Assembly (NCBI RefSeq): GCF_045038405.1
Contig: NZ_CP173660.1
Span: 2,542,001 to 2,606,000, forward strand
DNA: 64,000 nucleotides
DNA from: Sellimonas caecigallum
GTDB lineage: Bacteria > Bacillota > Clostridia > Lachnospirales > Lachnospiraceae
Direction: 5' to 3'
Made by a program: the position numbers and the translations under genes. Positions 15,399 through 25,861 of the stretch are shown here, in pieces. Position 1 is the first letter of the stretch, and each line of letters opens with the position of its first letter. The notes below the pieces were generated by a model. That model had not been told where the DNA came from. It did no database searches and saw only the letters and a program-made list of their open reading frames with translations.

Positions 15399-18047
15399 TT
15401 GGCCGAGTTAACACCGATGATGCAGCAGTATATGGAGACGAAAAAGGAATACCCGGACTGCATTTTATTTTACCGCCTCGGAGATTTTTACGAGATGTTT
15501 TTTGACGATGCATTGACTGCATCAAAAGAGCTTGAGATCACTTTGACCGGAAAGAACTGCGGGCTCGAAGAGCGGGCGCCGATGTGCGGCGTGCCGTTTC
15601 ACTCCGTTGATGGATATCTGAATAAGCTGGTGGAAAAGGGATATAAAGTGGCGATCTGCGAACAGGTCGAGGATCCAAAGCTTGCAAAGGGTATTGTGAA
15701 AAGAGAAGTTATCAGGATCGTCACACCAGGGACAAACCTGAATACCCAGGCGCTGGACGAGACAAAAAACAATTACATCATGGCCATCGTTTACGTATCG
15801 GACGACAGGTATGGGATGTCGGTAGCCGATGTATCGACAGGCGATTATTTTGTCACGGAGATAGAAAGCAGGGGCAAGCTGTTTGATGAGATCTATAAGT
15901 TTAGCCCGTCGGAGATTGTCTGCAACGAGGCACTCTATATGAGCGGAGTCCGCCTGGAAGAGCTGAAAGATCGGATGAATGTGGCCATTTCTTCGCTGGA
16001 TGCATGGTATTTCGACGATGCCATCTGCAGAAAAACGCTGAAAGATCATTTTAAAGTCGCTTCGCTGGAAAGTCTCGGAGTGGCAGATTATGATTGTGGG
16101 ATCGTGGCGGCAGGCGCCCTTCTTTCCTATCTGATCGAGACGCAGAAGACATCTTTGGCGCATTTTACGAAACTTACGAACTATACGACAGGAAAATACA
16201 TGCTGATCGACAGCTCCTCCCGCAGAAATCTGGAGCTGTGTGAGACACTCCGGGAAAAACAGAAAAGAGGCTCTCTTCTCTGGGTGCTGGACAAAACACG
16301 TACAGCTATGGGAGCCAGGATGCTGCGAAAATATGTGGAACAGCCATTGATCGATAAAGATAGTGTCGTGAGACGTCTGGATGCGGTAGACGAGCTTTTA
16401 AAAGAAGCCATCGCAAGAGAAGAGATAAGGGAGTATCTTACCCCTGTCTATGATATGGAACGGCTTGTGGGAAAGATTTCGTACCAGTCGGCAAACCCTC
16501 GTGATCTGATCGCGTTTAAAAGTTCGCTGTCCATGCTGCCTCATATCAAGTACATATTAGGGGATCTCCGATCGGAGCTTCTCAAAGATCTGTGGGACCA
16601 GATGGATCCGCTGGAGGATCTGTATGGACTGATAGAGCAGGCTGTTATCGATGATCCGCCGCTTGCCATGAAAGAGGGCGGCATTATTAAAGATGGGTAC
16701 AACGAAGAAGTAGATCGTCTCAGAAAGGCAAAGACTGATGGAAAAACATGGCTTGCCGAACTCGAACAAAAGGAACGGGAAAAGACGGGGATCAAAAATC
16801 TCCGGATCAAATACAACAAAGTATTCGGCTACTACCTGGAAGTGACCAATTCTTTCAAGTCCATGGTGCCGGACTATTATATTCGGAAACAGACCCTTGC
16901 AAACGCAGAGCGGTACAGTATTCCGGAGCTGAAAGAGTTGGAAGATCTGATCCTTGGTGCGGAAGACAAACTGTTTGCCTTGGAATATCAGCTGTATTGC
17001 GACGTGCGCAACCGAATTGGAGAAGAGATTGCCAGAATCCAGCAGACGGCAAAGGCAGTGGCGGCAGTGGATGTGTTTGCTTCTCTTGCACTCGTGGCAG
17101 AGAGAAACAGATATGTAAGGCCGAAGATCAACGAAAAAGGGATCATTGACATCAAGGATGGAAGACATCCTGTAGTGGAAAAAATGATTCCAAACAATAT
17201 GTTTATCGCAAACGACACGTATCTGGATGACAAAAAGAACCGCGTATCCATCATCACAGGGCCGAACATGGCGGGGAAATCCACTTACATGAGGCAGTCT
17301 GCGCTGATCGTTTTGATGGCTCAGATCGGATCTTTTGTCCCTGCTGCCTCTGCCAACATCGGACTGGTGGACCGGATTTTTACAAGAGTTGGGGCTTCCG
17401 ACGATCTGGCTTCCGGTCAGAGTACTTTTATGGTTGAGATGACAGAGGTGGCAAATATTCTCCGAAATGCTACAAGCAAAAGTCTTCTGATATTGGATGA
17501 GATTGGGAGAGGAACGAGTACATTCGACGGGCTTTCTATCGCATGGGCGGTGGTAGAGCATATCAGCAATGCCAAACTTCTGGGCGCAAAAACGCTGTTT
17601 GCAACTCATTACCATGAATTGACGGAGCTGGAAGGAAAGATAGACAGCGTTCACAACTATTGTATCGCCGTAAAAGAAAAAGGGGACGACATCGTTTTCC
17701 TGAGGAAAATCGTAAAGGGAGGGGCAGACCGAAGCTATGGAATCCAGGTGGCAAAGCTTGCGGGTGTTCCGCAGACGGTCATTGACCGGGCGAAAGAGCT
17801 TTCCGAGCAGCTTTCCGATGCAGACATCACGACCCGGGTACGGGAACTGGATATGCAGGGAAGCGAGACAAGGAAGAAGAGAAAACGTCTCGACGAAGTA
17901 GACATGGCTCAGATGTCTCTTTTTGACACGGTTTCAGACAGCGACGTACTGGAAGAGATCAAGACAATGGATATCAGCCATATGACACCGATGGATGCGA
18001 TGAATACGCTGTATCAGCTTCAGAATAAACTGAACAATCGATGGTAG
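15399..18047 (+). CDS. mutS: DNA mismatch repair protein MutS
   Basis: The 882-residue protein covers the full family length. The N-terminal mismatch-recognition domain includes FYRLGDFYEMFFDDA, the Phe-x-Glu wedge (GDFYEMF). The C-terminal ATPase has ITGPNMAGKSTYMRQ (about residue 620) and LLILDEIGRGTSTFDG (about 700), then FATHYHELTEL. It recognises mismatches and recruits MutL, encoded next. The start is a TTG after AAAAGGAGAG. The final residues form the usual short C-terminal dimerisation segment. Confidence 0.97.
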   Translation: MAELTPMMQQYMETKKEYPDCILFYRLGDFYEMFFDDALTASKELEITLTGKNCGLEERAPMCGVPFHSVDGYLNKLVEKGYKVAICEQVEDPKLAKGIVKREVIRIVTPGTNLNTQALDETKNNYIMAIVYVSDDRYGMSVADVSTGDYFVTEIESRGKLFDEIYKFSPSEIVCNEALYMSGVRLEELKDRMNVAISSLDAWYFDDAICRKTLKDHFKVASLESLGVADYDCGIVAAGALLSYLIETQKTSLAHFTKLTNYTTGKYMLIDSSSRRNLELCETLREKQKRGSLLWVLDKTRTAMGARMLRKYVEQPLIDKDSVVRRLDAVDELLKEAIAREEIREYLTPVYDMERLVGKISYQSANPRDLIAFKSSLSMLPHIKYILGDLRSELLKDLWDQMDPLEDLYGLIEQAVIDDPPLAMKEGGIIKDGYNEEVDRLRKAKTDGKTWLAELEQKEREKTGIKNLRIKYNKVFGYYLEVTNSFKSMVPDYYIRKQTLANAERYSIPELKELEDLILGAEDKLFALEYQLYCDVRNRIGEEIARIQQTAKAVAAVDVFASLALVAERNRYVRPKINEKGIIDIKDGRHPVVEKMIPNNMFIANDTYLDDKKNRVSIITGPNMAGKSTYMRQSALIVLMAQIGSFVPAASANIGLVDRIFTRVGASDDLASGQSTFMVEMTEVANILRNATSKSLLILDEIGRGTSTFDGLSIAWAVVEHISNAKLLGAKTLFATHYHELTELEGKIDSVHNYCIAVKEKGDDIVFLRKIVKGGADRSYGIQVAKLAGVPQTVIDRAKELSEQLSDADITTRVRELDMQGSETRKKRKRLDEVDMAQMSLFDTVSDSDVLEEIKTMDISHMTPMDAMNTLYQLQNKLNNRW

Positions 18048-18065
18048 CGGAAGGAAGGAAAGGAC

Positions 18066-20030
18066 ATGGGAAAGATTCAGGTATTAGATCAAGTTACGAT
18101 CGATAAGATCGCGGCCGGAGAAGTGGTGGAACGGCCGGCCTCTGTCGTGAAGGAGCTCGTAGAAAATGCCATTGACGCCAATGCCACGGCTGTCACGGCG
18201 GAGATCCAGGAGGGCGGCATCTCCCTGATCCGGATTACAGACAATGGAAATGGAATGGAAAAGGACGATGTCCGAAATGCATTTCTCAGGCACTCAACGA
18301 GCAAGATACGGACAGTGGATGATCTAACCCACATTTCTTCCCTCGGATTTCGGGGAGAGGCGCTTTCCAGTATTGCAGCTGTCTCGCAGGTAGAGATGAT
18401 AACAAAGACGGAAAAGGAACCATTTGGCGTGTCCTACCAGATATCCGGCGGCAAAGAGATTTCCATGGAGGAGACTGGGGCGCCGGATGGGACGACATTT
18501 CTTGTGAGACAACTTTTTTACAATGTGCCTGCAAGAAGAAAGTTCCTGAGGACACCGATGACAGAGGCAAGCCATGTAAGTGACCTTATGACAAGGCTTT
18601 CTTTGTCCCATCCGGATGTCTCCTTCCAGTTTATCAATAACGGTCAGGAGAGGCTTCACACTTCCGGAAACGGAAAGTTAAAAGATGTGATCTACCATGT
18701 GTATGGGAGAGAAATCGCAGGGAATCTGATTGAAGTTTCCGCCCAGAATGAGCACATTCAGCTGAGTGGGTTTATCGGAAAACCTGTTATCACGAGGGGA
18801 AACAGGAATTATGAAACTTTCTTTGTGAACGGGCGGTATATCAAAAGCAGCATTTTGTCCAAGGCAGTGGAAGACGCTTACAAGGATTTCACAATGCAGC
18901 ATAAATATCCTTTTGTCGTGCTTCACATTACGATATTGGGAGAAATGATCGACGTCAATGTCCATCCCACAAAGATGGAACTGCGGTTCGACCACCAGCA
19001 GGAAGTGTATCAGTTTCTGTATAAGACAATTGGAGAAGCGCTTCACGAGCGGGAATTGATCCCGGAAGTGGAAGTGCCTGAGCCTGTGCCGGTTCAGAAA
19101 GAAAAAAAATACTTTGAAAAAAAAGAACCTCCGAAAGAGCCGTCATTCCCAAAAGAACCTGCAGAAAAGAAGCCGGACGATCGGAAGGAAGAGCCGAAAG
19201 ACCGGGATTTGGATTACTTTATGGGAAAAATGAGGGAGCGTGTGCGCTCCTACCACGAGCAGTTCTCGTCTGCGGAAGTAAAGGAAAAGGGACAGATCCA
19301 TGAGCCTGCGCAGAAGGCAGACAAGATACGGGAAGCAGTCTCCTACAGAATCCGCCAAGAGAAAACAAAACAGGAGCCGAAAGCAGAGAAAGAGCAAAAA
19401 GCGGAACAGCTTTCCTTTTTTGAGGAGAAATTGCTGGACGAGTCGTCCGTTCCGGATTATAAAATTGTCGGGCAAGTTTTTGACACGTACTGGATCGTAC
19501 AGCTTCACGACAATATGTACATTATCGATCAGCATGCGGCTCATGAGCGGGTGCTTTATGAAAAGACGCTGCGCGGAATGAAGACAAGGGAATACACATC
19601 TCAGTATATCAGCCCTCCGATTGTATTGGATTTGTCTATGCAGGAAGCGGAGCTATTTCGCAAATACATGGATCAATTCACAAGAATCGGATTCGAGATC
19701 GAGCCGTTTGGCGGAGACACGTTCACAGTCAGCGCAGTTCCCGACAATTTGTTTAGTGTGGCAAAGAAGGAACTGCTGCTGGAGATGATCGACAGCCTTT
19801 CCGATGAGATCAGTCCGAATCTTACGCCGGATATTCTGGATGAAAAGATTGCATCCATGTCGTGCAAGGCTGCGGTAAAAGGAAACTCCAGACTGTCCAG
19901 AAAGGAAGTGGAAACACTTCTGGATGAATTGCTAAAGCTGGATAATCCTTATCATTGTCCGCACGGAAGACCGACGATCATCGCCATGACAAAACGGGAA
20001 CTGGAAAAGAAATTCAAACGAATCATATAA
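18066..20030 (+). CDS. mutL: DNA mismatch repair protein MutL
   Basis: The 654-residue protein has the GHKL ATPase domain (AAGEVVERPASVVKELVENA and ITDNGNGM near the N terminus), a charged Pro/Glu/Lys linker (about residues 335-455), and a C-terminal domain with DQHAAHERVLYEK (about 488). That motif, with the later PHGRP, marks MutL proteins with their own nicking endonuclease, as expected in organisms without MutH. It follows mutS by 18 bp and precedes miaA, the standard Firmicutes order. Confidence 0.97.
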   Translation: MGKIQVLDQVTIDKIAAGEVVERPASVVKELVENAIDANATAVTAEIQEGGISLIRITDNGNGMEKDDVRNAFLRHSTSKIRTVDDLTHISSLGFRGEALSSIAAVSQVEMITKTEKEPFGVSYQISGGKEISMEETGAPDGTTFLVRQLFYNVPARRKFLRTPMTEASHVSDLMTRLSLSHPDVSFQFINNGQERLHTSGNGKLKDVIYHVYGREIAGNLIEVSAQNEHIQLSGFIGKPVITRGNRNYETFFVNGRYIKSSILSKAVEDAYKDFTMQHKYPFVVLHITILGEMIDVNVHPTKMELRFDHQQEVYQFLYKTIGEALHERELIPEVEVPEPVPVQKEKKYFEKKEPPKEPSFPKEPAEKKPDDRKEEPKDRDLDYFMGKMRERVRSYHEQFSSAEVKEKGQIHEPAQKADKIREAVSYRIRQEKTKQEPKAEKEQKAEQLSFFEEKLLDESSVPDYKIVGQVFDTYWIVQLHDNMYIIDQHAAHERVLYEKTLRGMKTREYTSQYISPPIVLDLSMQEAELFRKYMDQFTRIGFEIEPFGGDTFTVSAVPDNLFSVAKKELLLEMIDSLSDEISPNLTPDILDEKIASMSCKAAVKGNSRLSRKEVETLLDELLKLDNPYHCPHGRPTIIAMTKRELEKKFKRII

Positions 20031-20058
20031 AAAGCAAAGAGGACAGAAAGGCAGAGAG

Positions 20059-21018
20059 ATGAAAAAACCGCTTGTAATTTTGACAGGACCGACTGCGGTC
20101 GGAAAGACACACGCATCCATCAGCCTTGCAAAACGGATCGGCGGAGAGATCATTTCTGCTGATTCCATGCAGGTGTACCGGAGGATGGATATTGGTTCCG
20201 CAAAGATTCGGCCGGAAGAAATGGAAGGGGTGCCGCACCACCTTATCGATGTGCTGGATCCGAAGGAAGAATTTAATGTTGTGAAATTCCAGGCGATGGC
20301 AAAAGAAGCCATGGACGGAATCTATGAGCGGGGAAAGATCCCTGTCATAGTAGGCGGAACCGGATTTTATATCCAGGCCCTTTTGTATGATATCGACTTT
20401 ACAGAAGAAGACGGGGACGATTCTTACAGAAAAGAGCTGGAACAGATCGCTATGGATGGAGGAGCAGCCATACTGCATGAAAAACTGCAGAAAGTGGATC
20501 CGAAATCCGCAGAAGAGATACACGAAAACAATGTGAAAAGGGTCATCCGGGCTTTAGAATACTATCATCGGACAGGGAGACAAATCTCCCAGCACAATGA
20601 GGAAGAGCGAAAAAAAGAGTCGCCGTACCGGTATGCCTACTTTGTTTTGAATGACGACCGACAGAAGCTTTACAGTCGGATCGAGGATCGGATTGATGCG
20701 ATGATAGAAGAAGGACTTGTGGAAGAAGTCGCCTCATTAAAAGAAGAAGGATGTAAGCCGGGCATGGTGTCTATGCAGGGACTCGGATACAAAGAAATCC
20801 TTTCGTACCTGAACGGGGAAATGGATTTTGAGGAGGCGGTCCGGATCTTGAAAAGGGATACAAGACATTTTGCCAAACGCCAGATCACTTGGTTTAAGCG
20901 AGAGAGAGATGTCATCTGGATCTCAAAAGAAAATTTTGATTATGACGAAGATCGTATTCTGCAGGAAATACTGAGACAATTAGAAGAGAGAGGAATCATA
21001 CAAAATGGAGATAAATAA
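20059..21018 (+). CDS. miaA: tRNA dimethylallyltransferase
   Basis: The 319-residue protein has the N-terminal P-loop LTGPTAVGKTHASI, the prenyl-acceptor motif ISADSMQVYRRMDIGSAK, and GLGYKEIL plus TRHFAKRQITWFKRE near the C terminus. It transfers a dimethylallyl group to A37 of tRNAs reading UNN codons, giving the substrate of MiaB encoded at 11877. It overlaps the next gene by 14 nt. Confidence 0.96.
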   Translation: MKKPLVILTGPTAVGKTHASISLAKRIGGEIISADSMQVYRRMDIGSAKIRPEEMEGVPHHLIDVLDPKEEFNVVKFQAMAKEAMDGIYERGKIPVIVGGTGFYIQALLYDIDFTEEDGDDSYRKELEQIAMDGGAAILHEKLQKVDPKSAEEIHENNVKRVIRALEYYHRTGRQISQHNEEERKKESPYRYAYFVLNDDRQKLYSRIEDRIDAMIEEGLVEEVASLKEEGCKPGMVSMQGLGYKEILSYLNGEMDFEEAVRILKRDTRHFAKRQITWFKRERDVIWISKENFDYDEDRILQEILRQLEERGIIQNGDK

Positions 21019-22312
21019 CGAAAACTTTCGGGATGTGCTCGTACAGTTTTATGAAGAAGCCGGAATTTCAAAAGAAGTATATGCATTTGGCGCAAAGATT
21101 GAGGAAGAATTAAAAGAAAGATTCGCACGGATCGACGAGATCGCGGAGTACAATCAGCTGAAAGTCGTGCACGCTATGCAGGAGGCGCGGGTAAATGCAG
21201 AATGTTTTAATTATGTGTCCGGGTATGGATACAACGATTTTGGCAGGGACACGCTGGAACAGGTTTATGCCAATATTTTTCACACAGAAGATGCCCTTGT
21301 AAGACCACAGATCACTTGTGGCACACACGCTCTTGCCATTGCGCTGGCGGCGAATCTCCGCCCAGGCGATGAGATGATCTCTATCGCGGGGAAACCATAC
21401 GATACACTGGAGGAAGTCATCGGAATCCGCGAATCCAAAGGCTCTTTAAAAGAGTACGGTGTGACATACAGGCAGGTGGATCTTCTGCCGGATGGAAGTT
21501 TTGACTTTGCAGCTATCGAAAAGACGGTGCAGCCGGATACAAAACTTGTCACGATCCAGAGATCAAAAGGATATCAGACACGACCAAGCTTTTCCGTTGC
21601 TCAGATCGGGGAAGCCATCCGGTTTGTGAAAGAACAGTTCCCGAATGTCATTGTGATGGTAGACAACTGTTACGGAGAATTTGTAGAATTGCAGGAGCCA
21701 AGCGATGTGGGAGCGGACATGGTCGTGGGATCACTGATTAAAAATCCAGGAGGAGGACTTGCACCAATCGGAGGATATATTGCAGGGCGCAAAGACCTTA
21801 TCGAAAACTGCGCATTCCGACTGACTTCACCTGGACTTGGAAAGGAAGTCGGCGCAACACTTGGAGTGACGAAAGACTTTTATCAGGGACTGTTCCTTGC
21901 TCCGACAGTTGTGAAAGGAGCGGTAAAAGGAGCAATTTTTGCCTCCGCTATTTATGAAACCCTTGGATATCACGTGATACCGGGAAAAGACGAAGAACGC
22001 CACGACATCATTCAGGCAGTAGAGTTTGGCACACCGGAAGGGGTTATCGCATTCTGCCAAGGAATTCAGGCGGCAGCTCCGGTGGACAGCTATGTGACGC
22101 CGGAACCGTGGGCAATGCCAGGCTACGACAGTGATGTCATCATGGCAGCAGGCGCTTTTGTTCAGGGATCATCTATTGAACTTTCTGCTGACGCGCCGAT
22201 CAAACCGCCGTACGCGGTCTATTTCCAGGGCGGACTTACGTGGGAACATGCCAAGTTCGGCATTTTGATGACGCTTGAGAAACTGGTGCAAAAAGGAATT
22301 GTGAAACTGTAA
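21005..22312 (+). CDS. Methionine gamma-lyase family (aluminium-resistance-type) PLP protein
   Basis: The 435-residue protein belongs to the COG4100/PF06838 group of PLP enzymes. IQRSKGYQTRPSF has the expected cofactor-lysine context, and MVDNCYGEF carries the cofactor Asp. The C terminus has YAVYFQGGLTWEHAKFGI. The family is linked to cystathionine beta-lyase by fold; the name aluminium resistance is historical and the true reaction is not settled. It overlaps miaA by 14 nt, an arrangement common in Firmicutes. Confidence 0.85.
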   Translation: MEINNENFRDVLVQFYEEAGISKEVYAFGAKIEEELKERFARIDEIAEYNQLKVVHAMQEARVNAECFNYVSGYGYNDFGRDTLEQVYANIFHTEDALVRPQITCGTHALAIALAANLRPGDEMISIAGKPYDTLEEVIGIRESKGSLKEYGVTYRQVDLLPDGSFDFAAIEKTVQPDTKLVTIQRSKGYQTRPSFSVAQIGEAIRFVKEQFPNVIVMVDNCYGEFVELQEPSDVGADMVVGSLIKNPGGGLAPIGGYIAGRKDLIENCAFRLTSPGLGKEVGATLGVTKDFYQGLFLAPTVVKGAVKGAIFASAIYETLGYHVIPGKDEERHDIIQAVEFGTPEGVIAFCQGIQAAAPVDSYVTPEPWAMPGYDSDVIMAAGAFVQGSSIELSADAPIKPPYAVYFQGGLTWEHAKFGILMTLEKLVQKGIVKL

Positions 22313-22370
22313 TCAAAGATAAAGATTTCCAAAATGATCATAAGAAAATTGTAGAAAAGGAAAGAGGAGT

Positions 22371-23684
22371 ATGAAGCGGATATTGATCATCGGAGGAGGT
22401 GCCTCCGGAATGATGGCAGCGATCTTTGCAAAGAGAAGCGGGGCGGACGTTGTGATATTGGAACACGGAAATAAGCTTGGGAAAAAGATTCTCGCCACAG
22501 GAAACGGGAGATGCAATTTTACAAATATTGAGCAGCGCCCGGACTGCTACCGGGGGGATGAGCCAACCTTTGGATGGAATGGGATCCGACAATTCTCCGC
22601 CCAGGATACCATCCGTTTTTTCCTGGAACTTGGCATCTACTCAAAAAACAGAAATGGGTACCTTTATCCGCATTCCGATCAGGCGTCCGCTATCCTGTCT
22701 GTTCTCTTGGCGGAATTGGACCGACTTGGAGTGCAGGTAGAGACGAATATAGAAGTAAAAGAAATCTTTCCTGGAAAACCATTTCGCGTACGGGCAGTCC
22801 GCCATCTTTTTTCAGAAGAACGCAAAAGCAAAAAAAGGACGATCCTTGTAAAGACAGGGGAAGAAGCAGTTCCCTTTAAAGGGGACGCAGTCATTCTTGC
22901 CTGTGGAGGTATGGCAGCTCCGTCGACGGGATCTGACGGAAGCGGGCTTGCACTGGCTGAAACACTGGGACATTCCATCGTTTCGTGTACGCCGGCTCTC
23001 GTGCAGATTTGCTGCAGGGAATCCTGGTTTCGTGAACTGTCCGGTGTCCGTGCATCTGCGGGTATAAGATTGCTCGTGGACGGGGAAATCCAAGCGGCGG
23101 ATACAGGAGAGGTGCAGTTTACGGATTACGGCCTTTCCGGCATTCCTGCCTTCCAGGTAAGCCGCTATGCATCAAAAGCGTTTGGAAGGAAGGAAAACGA
23201 GATGCCGGAAGTAAGGGCGGAGATTGATTTTCTGCCGGAATTTACGATGGAGCAGGCAGCGGCATTTCTGAAAAATCGAATTCGTCTCCTGGAAGATCGT
23301 CCAATGGATCAATTCTTTGTCGGGCTTTTCCATGAAAAAATAGGTCAGTTACTTGTTCGCCTTGCATCTCTTGGGGGAGAAAAAAAGGCGGGGGATCTGG
23401 AAGAAGACGAAATCCAGAGGATCATAAAGCTTACAAAATGCCTTTCGGCCGTTGTGACAGGGACCAATGGATTTGAACAGGCCCAGGTATGCGCCGGCGG
23501 TGTCTCCACAAAGGAGATAGATGGAGAAACAATGGAATCCAGGATCGTACCAGGACTTTACTTTGCGGGGGAGATCATGGATGTGGACGGCATCTGCGGA
23601 GGCTACAATCTTCAGTGGGCCTGGTCCAGCGGACAAATTGCCGGGAGGCATGCAGCCATAGAGGATGGAAAGGAGAACATATGA
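22371..23684 (+). CDS. NAD(P)/FAD-dependent oxidoreductase, HI0933 family
   Basis: The 437-residue flavoprotein begins with a dinucleotide-binding motif (LIIGGGASGMMAAIFAKRSGA) and has the family motif KKILATGNGRCNFTN. GLYFAGEIMDVDGICGGYNLQWAWSSG near the end is the second FAD contact. Family members (YtfP/YhiN-like) are flavoproteins with unclear substrates. It overlaps the next oxidoreductase gene by 4 nt. Confidence 0.88.
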   Translation: MKRILIIGGGASGMMAAIFAKRSGADVVILEHGNKLGKKILATGNGRCNFTNIEQRPDCYRGDEPTFGWNGIRQFSAQDTIRFFLELGIYSKNRNGYLYPHSDQASAILSVLLAELDRLGVQVETNIEVKEIFPGKPFRVRAVRHLFSEERKSKKRTILVKTGEEAVPFKGDAVILACGGMAAPSTGSDGSGLALAETLGHSIVSCTPALVQICCRESWFRELSGVRASAGIRLLVDGEIQAADTGEVQFTDYGLSGIPAFQVSRYASKAFGRKENEMPEVRAEIDFLPEFTMEQAAAFLKNRIRLLEDRPMDQFFVGLFHEKIGQLLVRLASLGGEKKAGDLEEDEIQRIIKLTKCLSAVVTGTNGFEQAQVCAGGVSTKEIDGETMESRIVPGLYFAGEIMDVDGICGGYNLQWAWSSGQIAGRHAAIEDGKENI

Positions 23685-25318
23685 TTCGGATCGGACAGCT
23701 CAAATTAAAAACAGGACATACAAAAGCGGAATTGGAAAAGAAGCTCGCCAACGTGCTGGGCATTGCGGCAGAGGAGATACAATACTATGAGATCCGAAAA
23801 CAGTCGCTTGATGCGCGGAAGAAGCCGGAACTATACTATGTGTACACAGTAGATGTGACGCTTCAGCATCAAAAAAAGGAACAGAAAATCCTGAAGCGTC
23901 ATGGAAAAAACGGGGCGATTACAGAGGCGAAGGAAGAAACCTACAGATTTCCGGTAAATCCGTCCGCATCTCCGATACCGGAGCGGCCTGTCATCGTCGG
24001 AAGTGGACCGGCCGGCCTTTTCTGCGCCTATCTGCTGGCAAAACACGGGTACCGTCCGATTCTCATCGAGCGGGGAGCTATGGTGGAAGAGCGCAAAAAA
24101 GATGTGGAGGAATTCTGGAAAACCGGGGTTTTAAACCCGTCATCCAATGTTCAGTTCGGAGAAGGAGGAGCCGGGACATTCTCAGATGGGAAGTTAAATA
24201 CCCTCGTGAAAGATCCGGCAGGAAGAAACCGGGAAGTTCTGCGGATTTTTGTGGAAAATGGAGCGCCGCCGGAAATCCTCTACGAAAACAAGCCACACAT
24301 CGGAACAGACATTCTGATCGATGTGGTAAGAAATATGCGGAATGCCATTGAATCTTTTGGAGGCACCTGTCGGTTCCATACAAAAATGACAAGGCTGTCT
24401 ATCTGCGATGGGATTCTAAATGGTATCTGGATCTCATTTTTGGATAAGAAAACGGGAGAAAAAAAAGAAGAATTTCTGGAGGCCAGTACGGTGGTGCTGG
24501 CTTTGGGACACAGTGCCAGAGACACGTTCCAGACACTGTTCGAACAAGGAGTTCCTATGGAGGCAAAATCCTTCGCTGTCGGTGTCCGGGTGGAGCATCT
24601 TCAAAAGATGATCAATAAAAGCCAATATGGTGTTGAGGCCCATCCGCATCTCCCGGCTGCAGCATACAAGCTGACAGCAAAAGCATCTGACGGGCGAGGG
24701 GTCTATACGTTCTGCATGTGCCCGGGCGGCTATGTCGTCAATGCGTCCTCCGAAAAAGGAAGATTATGCGTCAACGGGATGAGTTATCACGGCCGGGCAG
24801 GAAAAAATGCAAACAGTGCCGTTATCGTGACGGTCACACCGGAAGACTATGGAACCGGAGATGACAATGCCCTCTCTGGAATAGAATTCCAGAGACGCCT
24901 GGAAGAGAAGGCCTTTGAAGCAGGACAGGGAAAGATTCCGGTTCAATGCTTCCGGGGATTTTGTCAGCACTGTGTGACAGAAGCGCTCGGAGAAGTGAAA
25001 CCAGAAATGAAAGGAAACTGGCAGTTTGGGGATGTCCGGGGGATTTTCCCAGAATCAATTGGGAATGCTATTGAGGAAGGAATCCGGGATTTCGACCGGA
25101 AGATCAAGGGATTTGCAAGCCCAGATACAATCCTCTCCGGTGTAGAGGCAAGGACATCATCGCCACTTCGCATCAAACGGGATGAGACATTCCAGAGTAC
25201 AGGTGTAAAAGGTCTGTATCCATGCGGGGAAGGAGCGGGTTATGCGGGGGGCATTACATCCGCAGCCATGGACGGGATAAAGACAGCTGAAAAAATAGCA
25301 AAGCGATATGGACAATAG
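23681..25318 (+). CDS. FAD-dependent oxidoreductase (COG2509 family)
   Basis: The 545-residue protein has an N-terminal domain of about 90 residues (IRIGQLKLKTGHTKAELEKK) ahead of a dinucleotide-binding motif VIVGSGPAGLFCAYLLAKHG. It carries the family marker NVQFGEGGAGTFSDGKLNT and a C-terminal GLYPCGEGAGYAGGITSAA. The ATG at 23681 follows AAAGGAGAAC and overlaps the previous stop. An in-frame extension to 23489 only reads through the preceding gene and is rejected. The function is uncharacterised; the conserved pairing with the HI0933-type gene suggests related roles. Confidence 0.88.
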   Translation: MIRIGQLKLKTGHTKAELEKKLANVLGIAAEEIQYYEIRKQSLDARKKPELYYVYTVDVTLQHQKKEQKILKRHGKNGAITEAKEETYRFPVNPSASPIPERPVIVGSGPAGLFCAYLLAKHGYRPILIERGAMVEERKKDVEEFWKTGVLNPSSNVQFGEGGAGTFSDGKLNTLVKDPAGRNREVLRIFVENGAPPEILYENKPHIGTDILIDVVRNMRNAIESFGGTCRFHTKMTRLSICDGILNGIWISFLDKKTGEKKEEFLEASTVVLALGHSARDTFQTLFEQGVPMEAKSFAVGVRVEHLQKMINKSQYGVEAHPHLPAAAYKLTAKASDGRGVYTFCMCPGGYVVNASSEKGRLCVNGMSYHGRAGKNANSAVIVTVTPEDYGTGDDNALSGIEFQRRLEEKAFEAGQGKIPVQCFRGFCQHCVTEALGEVKPEMKGNWQFGDVRGIFPESIGNAIEEGIRDFDRKIKGFASPDTILSGVEARTSSPLRIKRDETFQSTGVKGLYPCGEGAGYAGGITSAAMDGIKTAEKIAKRYGQ

Positions 25319-25321
25319 ATG

Positions 25322-25373
25322 ATCCCCGGCGGAAAATCAGACGCTGCAGTCTGAATCCAACGGGGATTATTTT
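25322..25373 (+). terminator. Terminator of the mutS-oxidoreductase gene run
   Basis: ATCCCCG at 25322-25328 pairs with CGGGGAT at 25361-25367, with a nested CAGAC/GTCTG hairpin, followed by TATTTTC. Confidence 0.75.
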
Positions 25374-25569
25374 CGGCATTTTTTATATAGAAAGTTTTTG
25401 AAAACAGAAGTTATAATCCGGGCAAAGCGCACATATAATTTTTACTATACGGCATTGTCTGTTAAAGTTTAAGAAAATTTTAAGGCTCGAAAAGTCTATA
25501 CACATTTTTTGAATTATGCTAAAATAGAGACGGTTTGTAAATCATTTGAGGAGTTGAGGAGGACATAAG

Positions 25570-25830
25570 ATGAAGGGAGCAGGAAGCAAGAACGGATGGG
25601 CCTTGTTCCTGATGATTCTCGCCGGTGTTGTGCTTGGCGGTTTTATCGGAATGCTTGCAAAAGACATCCCGGCGCTTGACTGGCTTGCCTACGGGCAGAC
25701 ATTTGGGCTTCAGCAGCCGATCGTGCTGGACTTGGGGATATTGGTCCTCACATTGGGACTTACAGTGAAAATTTCTATTGCCAGCATACTTGGCATGGTA
25801 CTGTCTATTATTATTTATCGCTTCTTATAG
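25570..25830 (+). CDS. DUF4321 small membrane protein
   Basis: This 86-residue protein has two hydrophobic helices (WALFLMILAGVVLGGFIGML and PIVLDLGILVLTLGLTVKIS) and the short C terminus of the DUF4321 family. In Clostridia this gene commonly precedes radC-mreB, as here. Ribosome site GAGGAGG. Function unknown. A -10-like TAAAAT lies at about 25520. Confidence 0.8.
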   Translation: MKGAGSKNGWALFLMILAGVVLGGFIGMLAKDIPALDWLAYGQTFGLQQPIVLDLGILVLTLGLTVKISIASILGMVLSIIIYRFL

Positions 25831-25861
25831 TCTGCTGATATCGTCAGAGTTTACAAAAGAT

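Noticed and set aside
16557..17654. Minus-strand open frame of 365 codons in mutS
   Set aside because: It is a shadow of the conserved MutS coding sequence and has Cys/His-rich composition typical of antisense frames.
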